Assembly: GCA_023392135.1 (NCBI GenBank)
Contig: JAEVZQ010000439.1
Span: 1-10,761, forward strand
Origin: Pseudomonadota bacterium
GTDB lineage: Bacteria; Pseudomonadota; Alphaproteobacteria; Rhizobiales; Hyphomicrobiaceae
Direction: 5' to 3'
DNA length: 10,761 nucleotides
The notes beneath the pieces are model-generated. The model saw nothing but the letters and a program-made list of their open reading frames with translations, did not search any database and was not told the origin of the DNA. Each line of letters opens with the position of its first letter. The first letter of the stretch is position 1. Shown one piece after another: positions 6,160 to 10,761 of the stretch. The translations under genes and the position numbers were made by a program.

Positions 6160-7857
6160 TCAGTTGCCGATCATGATCTTGATGTCGGTGAATTTGATCT
6201 CCGGAGCGCGTTCCGCCATCCATTGCAGCATGAACTGCGAGGGGGCGAGGAACACCTCGGAGCCGTCGAGGTCCGTGGCGATCTGTGATTTGTTCTTGTC
6301 CATGAAGCTCTGGAGAGCAGCCTTGTCGTCCGACGTGATCCAGCGCACCAGCTCGAAGGAGCTGGTTTCGAACACGACCGGCAGGCCGTATTCGGTTCCG
6401 AGCCGGTCGGCGAGCACATCGAGCTGCAGCGCACCGATGACGCCGATGAGTGGTGGCGAGCCGTCGAGCGGGTTGAAGAGCTGCACGACGCCTTCCTCGG
6501 CCATCTCCTGCAGGGCTGTCCTTAGCTTCTTGGCGCGGATCGCGTCGTCGAGACGAACACGGCGCAGGATCTCCGGGGCGAAGTTGGGGATACCGAGGAA
6601 GGTCAGGTCCTCGCCTTCGGTCAGCGTGTCTCCGATACGGAGCGTGCCGTGGTTGGGGATGCCCACCACATCGCCCGCGTAGGCCTCGTCGGCGATCGAC
6701 CGGTCCTGGGCAAAGAAGAATTGCGGCGCCTGCAGCGCCATTGTCTTGCCGGTGCGCGCGAGCTTCACCCGCATGCCACGTGTCAGCCGGCCGGAGCACA
6801 CGCGCATGAATGCGATGCGGTCGCGATGGTTGGGATCCATGTTCGCCTGGATCTTGAAGACGACCCCGGTCATCTTCGGCTCGGTCGCCTCCACGATCCG
6901 CTTGTCGGCCTTGAGGCTCGCGGGTGGCGGCGCGTGCTCGACCAGTGCGTCGAGAAGGTTGCGAACGCCGAAATTCCGTAGGGCGCTGCCGAAGAACACC
7001 GGGGTCAGCGTGCCATGGCGGAAGGCCTCGAGGTCGAAGCGCCCGCACGCGTCTATCACCAGCCCGACCTCCTCGCGCCAGCGGGCGAACTGCTCCGGCT
7101 CGAGGAGCGCGGTGATGGCCGGATCATCGGGGCCGGTTACCGTAAAACCATCTGGACTCTCGTCGATGCGGCGCACACGGGAGTGGTTGAGGTCGTAGAT
7201 TCCGCGGAACTCGCGGCCGCGGCCGATCGGCCAGTCCATCGGCGCCGTGTCGAGCGCCAGCACGCGCTCTATCTCGTCGAGCAGCTCCAGCGGCTCGCGG
7301 ATCTCCCGGTCCAACTTGTTGATGAAGGTGATGATCGGGATGTCGCGCAGGCGGCAGATCTCGAACAGCTTCAGCGTCCGCGCCTCGATGCCCTTGGCCG
7401 CGTCGATCACCATGACGGCGGCATCGACGGCGGTGAGCGTGCGGTAGGTATGATCCGAGAAGTCCTCGTGGCCCGGGGTGTCGAGCAGGTTGAAGACCTT
7501 GTCGCGGTACTCGAAGGTCATGACCGATGTCACAACGGAAATGCCGCGCTGCCGCTCGATGGCCATCCAGTCCGAGCGCGTGTTGCGCCGGTCCCGCTTG
7601 GCTTTCACCTGACCGGCAAGCTGAATGGCACCGCCGAACAGGAGCAGCTTCTCGGTCAGGGTCGTCTTGCCAGCGTCGGGGTGCGAGATGATCGCGAACG
7701 TGCGCCGCCGCTAAATCTCGCGCTCGAGCGTCGAGGCGCGGCCCGGGGCGTTGACCGACGCTGCCGGCTCTGCCGGCTCCGGCGCGCGATCGAGTGTCTG
7801 GAACGGCTGATCGTTCAAACGGCTTACCCTTGCATTGGGAAAATGAATGGATGTCAT
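6160..7857 (-). pseudogene. prfC: Peptide chain release factor 3 (RF3) gene with an in-frame amber stop at codon 49
   Basis: RF3 is the translational GTPase that ejects RF1 and RF2 from the ribosome after termination. From ATG 7857 the frame reads 48 codons ending STLEREI, then TAG (7711-7713), then RRRTFAIISHPDAGKTTLTE and 516 residues in all to a normal RF3 C terminus. Both sides are in the same frame and homologous to RF3, so nothing is deleted. Motifs beyond the stop are intact: P-loop SHPDAGKTT, switch GISVVTSVM, DTPGHEDF, NKLD and FGSAL. No ATG, GTG or TTG lies between the stop and the P-loop. The first downstream start is GTG 7608, which would lose the P-loop. The N terminus is a Pro/Ala/Glu-rich extension; TTG 7818, with AAGGG upstream, is an alternative start. 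It is either a very recent pseudogene, a sequence error, or a readthrough gene. Confidence 0.85.
7711..7713 (-). other. In-frame TAG inside prfC
   Basis: Minus-strand context is GAG ATT TAG CGG CGG CGC. The position corresponds to a variable residue between Ile and RRRTFAIISHPD in RF3 proteins, so one base change from CAG, AAG, GAG or another neighbouring codon could produce it. The following base is C, generally a weaker termination context in bacteria. The aldo/keto reductase and the sugar dehydrogenase in this window end in TAG, which argues against genome-wide reassignment. Confidence 0.9.
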
Positions 7858-7866
7858 GTAGCATTA

Positions 7867-7890
7867 CCGGCGCTGCTGCGCAGCCGCCGG
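7867..7890. repeat. Imperfect inverted repeat in the prfC / DksA-like divergent region
   Basis: The outer arms ccggcg (7867-7872) and cgccgg (7885-7890) enclose the 10-bp palindrome gctgcgcagc (7875-7884). A further 10-bp palindrome, gtggcgccac, lies at 7900-7909. The 107-base region (7858-7964) must hold promoters for both divergent genes, so these could be operators, but GC-rich palindromes of this length also arise by chance. Confidence 0.25.
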
Positions 7891-7964
7891 ATGGGCGGCG
7901 TGGCGCCACCCCCGACAACTCTGGGGCGCGCCAGCCCTGAGCCCTTCATATGGAGCAGTCGGCG

Positions 7965-8315
7965 ATGACACGCAAACTGGATCTGGACAAGTACGCCGAG
8001 ACACTGAGAGCGCGCCGGGCCCAGTTGCTGAAGGCTCAGGACGATACGGAAGCCGATCGCGGCACGGTGGAGCTGGACCAGACGACGGTCGGGCGGCTTT
8101 CCCGGATGCATGCGCTCCAGGAGCAGGCGACCGCCCTTGCGGCGGGGCGGAGGCGCGAGGAGGAGCTGGCGCGCATCGATGCAGCCCTGCAGCGTATCGA
8201 GGACGGGGAATATGGCTATTGCGTCGCGTGCGGCGAGGAGATCGACGAGCGCCGGCTGGAGCTCGACCCCTCGCTGCCGACCTGTATCGATTGTGCCCGC
8301 AGTGCGCACCGGTGA
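7965..8315 (+). CDS. DksA/TraR family C4 zinc-finger protein
   Basis: A 116-residue cytoplasmic protein of the DksA/TraR family, whose better-known members bind in the RNA polymerase secondary channel and act with ppGpp. The C-terminal zinc finger is complete: CVACGEE followed by CIDC, spacing C-x2-C-x17-C-x2-C. The N-terminal half is a charged helical region containing GTVELDQTTVGRLSRMHALQ, typical of the short YbiI-like branch. It is shorter than true DksA (about 150 residues) and lacks an obvious D-x2-D-A coiled-coil tip, so ppGpp-DksA function is not assured. I chose ATG 7965 because GGAG stands 9 bases upstream; ATG 7950 would add five residues but has no ribosome site. It is divergent from prfC and 117 bases upstream of a DUF2267 gene on the same strand. 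Confidence 0.9.
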   Translation: MTRKLDLDKYAETLRARRAQLLKAQDDTEADRGTVELDQTTVGRLSRMHALQEQATALAAGRRREEELARIDAALQRIEDGEYGYCVACGEEIDERRLELDPSLPTCIDCARSAHR

Positions 8316-8432
8316 GCACGTCGAGACCTCGGAACCTGCATCAACTCAACGCGTTCGACTGACGAGAGGACAGCTCGGGGAGTCGAGCGGGGGATAGCGG
8401 CTTGCAGAGCTGGAACAGCATGGAGCCGAGAC

Positions 8433-8903
8433 ATGAGTTCAACCGGCCTTGAAGTCTTCGACAAGACGCTGCATACGACCAACCTCTGGCTGAACGAGAT
8501 CGGCCAGCACATAGGCCCGGACAAACAGCGCTGCTACCATGCCCTGAGATCTGTTCTGTTTGCTCTGCGTGACCGGCTAACCGTCGATGGAGCGGCGGAC
8601 CTCTCCGCGCAGCTGCCGATGCTGATCCGCGGCATCTTCTACGAGGGCTATCGCCCCTCGACAATGCCCCAGCCGATCCGCACGCTGGATGAGTTTCTGG
8701 GCAAGATCAACGAGCAGCTCCAGAACATCCGACCACTCGGTGCCGACGAAGCCGCGCGTGCCGTGTTCCGTGTTCTGGAAAACAACATCACCCCCGGCGA
8801 GATTGCCGAGGTCAAGCAAATGCTGCCACCAGAGATCCGAACGCTCTTCCCCAGCGCGGCTGGTCCATCGGCAGCTCAGCAGCAGGCGCCGCTCAACAGA
8901 TAA
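8433..8903 (+). CDS. DUF2267 domain-containing protein
   Basis: A 156-residue, mostly helical, soluble protein of unknown function belonging to DUF2267. Recognisable family signatures are LRSVLFALRDRLTVDGAADL (38-57), AQLPMLIRGIFYEGYRP (59-75) and a second repeat-like helical half containing ADEAARAVFRVLENNITPGEI (104-124) and VKQMLPPEIRTLFP (127-140). The last 16 residues are a low-complexity Ala/Gln/Pro tail. The ATG has GGAG 7 bases upstream. The 117 bases before it (8316-8432) contain only a weak 5-bp hairpin (gctcg/cgagc near 8371-8386). DUF2267 genes often sit with stress-related genes, so the neighbouring zinc-finger regulator is suggestive but proves nothing. Its TAA lies one base from the stop of the convergent enolase-superfamily gene. 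Confidence 0.9.
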   Translation: MSSTGLEVFDKTLHTTNLWLNEIGQHIGPDKQRCYHALRSVLFALRDRLTVDGAADLSAQLPMLIRGIFYEGYRPSTMPQPIRTLDEFLGKINEQLQNIRPLGADEAARAVFRVLENNITPGEIAEVKQMLPPEIRTLFPSAAGPSAAQQQAPLNR

Positions 8904-8904
8904 G

Positions 8905-10029
8905 TTAACGTGCCTGCGGCTGGACCACCTCGAAGCCTCCGATGCGATGGTCGCTGAGGACCTCGGGCTTGAAGACGAGGCCGTGACCCGGCCGCTCCGG
9001 CGGCCCCAGCTTCCCGCCCACGGGGATGGCCGGCTCGATCCAGAGGTCATCGTTCCAGTCCATGTACTCGAGCCAGCTTGCATTCGGGATGGATGCGAGC
9101 AGGTGCACGTTGAGCTCGTGGAACAGGTGCGGCGCGATGCTGATGCCCCAGGTCTCGGCGACGGCGGCGATCTTGCGCAGCTCGGTGAGGCCGCCCCGCA
9201 TCGGGTCCGGCTGCAGGATGGGCGTGCCGGGCCTGGTGAAGAAGGGCCTCAGGTCGTAGCGGGTGAAATGGCTTTCGCCACCGACGATGCGGGTTTTCAG
9301 CGCCGCCGCGACCCGCTGATAGCCTTCGAAGTCTTCGCAGACGACCGGCTCCTCCAACCAGTAGACGTCGAGGTCGTCGAAGTAGCGGCCGGCCTGGATG
9401 GCCGTATCGGCGCTCCAGCCCATGTTGACGTCGATCATGATCTCGATGTCGGGACCGAGCGCCTCACGCATGGCGCGGACGTTCCTGACGTCCTCCCGCC
9501 ATGGGCGAACGTGGGCGACCTGCATCTTGATCGCCTCCATCCCCATGTCCGTGAATTGCTTTGCCCGGGCGATCATGCCGTCGCGTCCGAGGCCCCGCCA
9601 GCATCCGGAGCCGTAGGCCGGCACATCATCGCGGCACTTGCCCCATAGCCGGTAAAGCGGCAGCCCGGCGCGCTTGCCGACGATGTCCCACAGCGCGATG
9701 TCCACCGCGGACAGGGCAAAGACGGAGATTCCGGCACGCCCCACCCAGTAAGTGGACTTCCACAGCGTCTGCCAGATTCCCTCGACCTCTGTTGCATCAC
9801 GACCGAGCACCTTCGGTGCGATCATTTCCTCGAGGCAGGTATCGATCGTCTCCAGCCCGCCCGAGAGGGGCTGCAGGTAGGCCATGCCGGTGATGCCGCC
9901 GCGGGTGGAAATCTCCAACACCAGCAGCTCCCGGTGAGTGGGCGGCATGATGCCGTTGGCGGGCGGCTCGCCCGACCAGGGGATCCGGAGAAGGGTTGTT
10001 TTGAGCGCGGTGATGGTGGTGTCGGTCAC
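8905..10029 (-). CDS. Mandelate racemase/muconate lactonizing enzyme family protein (enolase superfamily)
   Basis: A cytoplasmic magnesium-dependent enzyme that abstracts an alpha-proton from a carboxylate substrate, most likely an acid-sugar dehydratase or a racemase. From GTG 10029 (AGGA 8 bases upstream) it has 374 residues, the usual length; a start at 10098 would add 23 residues with no family resemblance. The N-terminal capping domain is followed by a barrel with metal ligands D200 (DVNMGW), E226 (WLEEP) and E252 (GGES), and the Asp-His dyad D275 (LQPDPMRGG) and H301 (APHLFHE). The ligand spacing closely tracks mandelate racemase. The usual K-x-K motif reads K168-M-Q170, so the second catalytic lysine is replaced. 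It is divergent from a TRAP binding protein, which suggests the two serve one imported acid. The substrate is not determinable. Confidence 0.93.
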   Translation of the reverse strand: MTDTTITALKTTLLRIPWSGEPPANGIMPPTHRELLVLEISTRGGITGMAYLQPLSGGLETIDTCLEEMIAPKVLGRDATEVEGIWQTLWKSTYWVGRAGISVFALSAVDIALWDIVGKRAGLPLYRLWGKCRDDVPAYGSGCWRGLGRDGMIARAKQFTDMGMEAIKMQVAHVRPWREDVRNVRAMREALGPDIEIMIDVNMGWSADTAIQAGRYFDDLDVYWLEEPVVCEDFEGYQRVAAALKTRIVGGESHFTRYDLRPFFTRPGTPILQPDPMRGGLTELRKIAAVAETWGISIAPHLFHELNVHLLASIPNASWLEYMDWNDDLWIEPAIPVGGKLGPPERPGHGLVFKPEVLSDHRIGGFEVVQPQAR

Positions 10030-10255
10030 GTGGGCAATCCTGCTTTCGATGATTGTCGTACATCGTGGCACGGGGCTCGGGAATCGCACAACTTGCATGT
10101 CGTTCGATCATCAGAGAATAATCGACCGGCAACTCGCGAATGACCTCGCCGATCAAACCCGCTACAACAGCGCGCCTGCAGCACGACCGCGGGATTTTGC
10201 GGGTCCATCGCGTTGCGGCAGTCCAAGGCGGAATTCGAAGTTTTCCGGAGGAGAA
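10030..10255. promoter_or_regulatory. Divergent intergenic region between the enolase-superfamily gene and the TRAP gene
   Basis: 226 bases with no coding sequence I can support. A possible promoter for the TRAP gene is TTGCAT (10093-10098), 18 bases, then AATAAT (10117-10122), with a good -10 and a poor -35. An inverted repeat, cgatg/catcg, flanks attgtcgta (10047-10065), just upstream of the GTG of the minus-strand gene. Its core TTGTCGTACAT is close to GntR/FCD-type operators. A second pair, tcgat/atcga, occupies 10104-10108 and 10121-10125, around the putative -10. All of these are weak calls. Confidence 0.35.
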
Positions 10256-10761
10256 ATGAGCTTTCTTAAACTGACCGGCCTTGCCATCTCTGCGCTTGGC
10301 CTCGTCGCGGCCGGCACGGCATCGGCGCAGACGACCTTCAAGATGAACATCTCGGTGCCGCACGATTCACACTATGGCGTCGCCGTCGATACGTTCGCAG
10401 CCGAGGTGGAAAAGCGCACCAACGGCCGCTACAAGATCCAGAATTTCTATGCCAGCGCGCTCGGCAACGAGCGTGAGGCGATCGAGGCCGTTCAGCTCGG
10501 CACGCTCGACATGGCGATGAGCTCGACCGGCCCGGTGCCGAACTTCGTGCCGGAGCTGGCGATTCTCGACATTCCCTTCCTGTTCCGGGACTACGCCCAT
10601 GCCCGGGCGACCCTTGACGGTCCAGTGGGCCAGGAAATGCTGGAGAAGTTCGAGCCGATCGGCATCAAGGCCCTGGCCTGGGGCGAGAACGGGTTCCGCC
10701 ACATGACGAACTCGCAGCGCTCCGTGCGCAGCCCGGAGGACCTCAAGGGCCTCAAGATGCG
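10256..10761 (+). CDS. TRAP transporter substrate-binding protein, DctP family (partial, 3' end outside window)
   Basis: The periplasmic binding component of a tripartite ATP-independent transporter, which captures carboxylate-containing solutes for the DctQ/DctM membrane subunits. Only the first 168 codons are present; the frame is open to the window edge. The start is clear: GGAGGAG lies just before the ATG. A signal peptide (SFLKLTGLAISALGLVAAG, then TASAQ) would be cut after ASA, near residue 24. The mature part shows DctP features: the first beta strand FKMNISVPHDSHYG, FAAEVEKRTNGRYKIQ, the GNEREAIEAVQLGTLDMA segment, ILDIPFLFRDYAHA, and ALAWGENGFRHMTNSQRSVRSPEDLKGLKMR, which holds the arginine that usually binds the ligand carboxylate. 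Genes for DctQ and DctM would be expected to the right. The divergent enolase-superfamily enzyme suggests a hydroxy- or sugar-acid ligand. Confidence 0.95.
   Translation, partial: MSFLKLTGLAISALGLVAAGTASAQTTFKMNISVPHDSHYGVAVDTFAAEVEKRTNGRYKIQNFYASALGNEREAIEAVQLGTLDMAMSSTGPVPNFVPELAILDIPFLFRDYAHARATLDGPVGQEMLEKFEPIGIKALAWGENGFRHMTNSQRSVRSPEDLKGLKM

Noticed and set aside
5906..7048. A 380-codon open frame on the minus strand across the prfC C-terminal half and the dehydrogenase start
   Set aside because: It overlaps prfC in another frame and has Arg/Pro/Gly-rich composition with no family resemblance. Stop-free frames are common in GC-rich DNA.
6160..7608. prfC as an intact, shorter gene starting at GTG 7608
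   Set aside because: That GTG is the internal valine of AGQVKAKRDRR. Starting there would remove the P-loop, which is plainly encoded just upstream in the same frame.
7711..7713. Pyrrolysine or general amber reassignment explaining the prfC TAG
   Set aside because: The aldo/keto reductase and the sugar dehydrogenase in the same window end naturally in TAG, and no pyl genes are present here.
7950..7964. Upstream ATG 7950 as the DksA-like start
   Set aside because: It has no ribosome site, whereas ATG 7965 has GGAG at a proper distance and gives a family-like N terminus.
7015..7968. A 317-codon open frame on the plus strand opposite prfC
   Set aside because: It is antisense to a clearly recognisable RF3 frame and has no domain resemblance; it is a GC-driven shadow.
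8689..9648. A 319-codon plus-strand frame across the DUF2267 gene and opposite the enolase-superfamily gene
   Set aside because: It overlaps two well-supported genes and has low-quality composition and no recognisable motifs.
10030..10098. N-terminal 23-residue extension of the enolase-superfamily protein from 10098
   Set aside because: The extra residues show no family similarity, while GTG 10029 has a good ribosome site and gives the usual length.

Overview
The window is GC-rich, densely packed bacterial chromosome. Everything in it fits an alphaproteobacterium: the protein sequences, a TRAP transporter beside an enolase-superfamily enzyme, a methylotroph-like 29-residue PqqA, and mixed GTG/ATG starts. 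I cannot name the genus. There are eleven genes, one of them running off the right edge. No rRNA, tRNA, insertion sequence, prophage or CRISPR array is visible. No gap exceeds about 230 bases.

Left part (1-2254, + strand): an aldo/keto reductase followed by a 12-helix MFS exporter-type protein. A perfect hairpin lies between them, overlapping the most upstream possible start of the exporter.

Centre (2265-6027, - strand): a PQQ module, read right to left. It begins with a secreted PQQ-dependent sugar dehydrogenase. Three bases after its stop comes the 29-residue precursor peptide gene pqqA, which carries the E-x3-Y crosslinking motif. After a 108-base spacer with a hairpin come pqqD and the radical SAM enzyme pqqE, which overlap by 4 bases. 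A CtaG-like membrane protein overlaps pqqE by 1 base. pqqB and pqqC are absent from this cluster, so it holds the enzyme, its cofactor precursor, the peptide-crosslinking step and probably a respiratory-chain assembly factor. PQQ maturation must be completed by genes elsewhere.

Right of centre (6160-7857, - strand): prfC, encoding release factor 3. A single in-frame TAG sits just before the GTPase P-loop, and the frame is intact on both sides of it. This is the most striking observation. It could be a fresh pseudogene, a sequencing error, or a stop codon that must be read through in a gene that itself acts in termination. TAG ends two other genes here, so the codon is not globally reassigned.

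Right part: a DksA/TraR-type zinc-finger protein and a DUF2267 protein (+ strand) precede a convergent enolase-superfamily dehydratase/racemase (- strand). Divergent from the latter is a TRAP-type periplasmic binding protein (+ strand, cut by the window end). This last pair looks like the start of an uptake and catabolism locus for an organic or sugar acid. Their shared 226-base intergenic region should hold its regulation.
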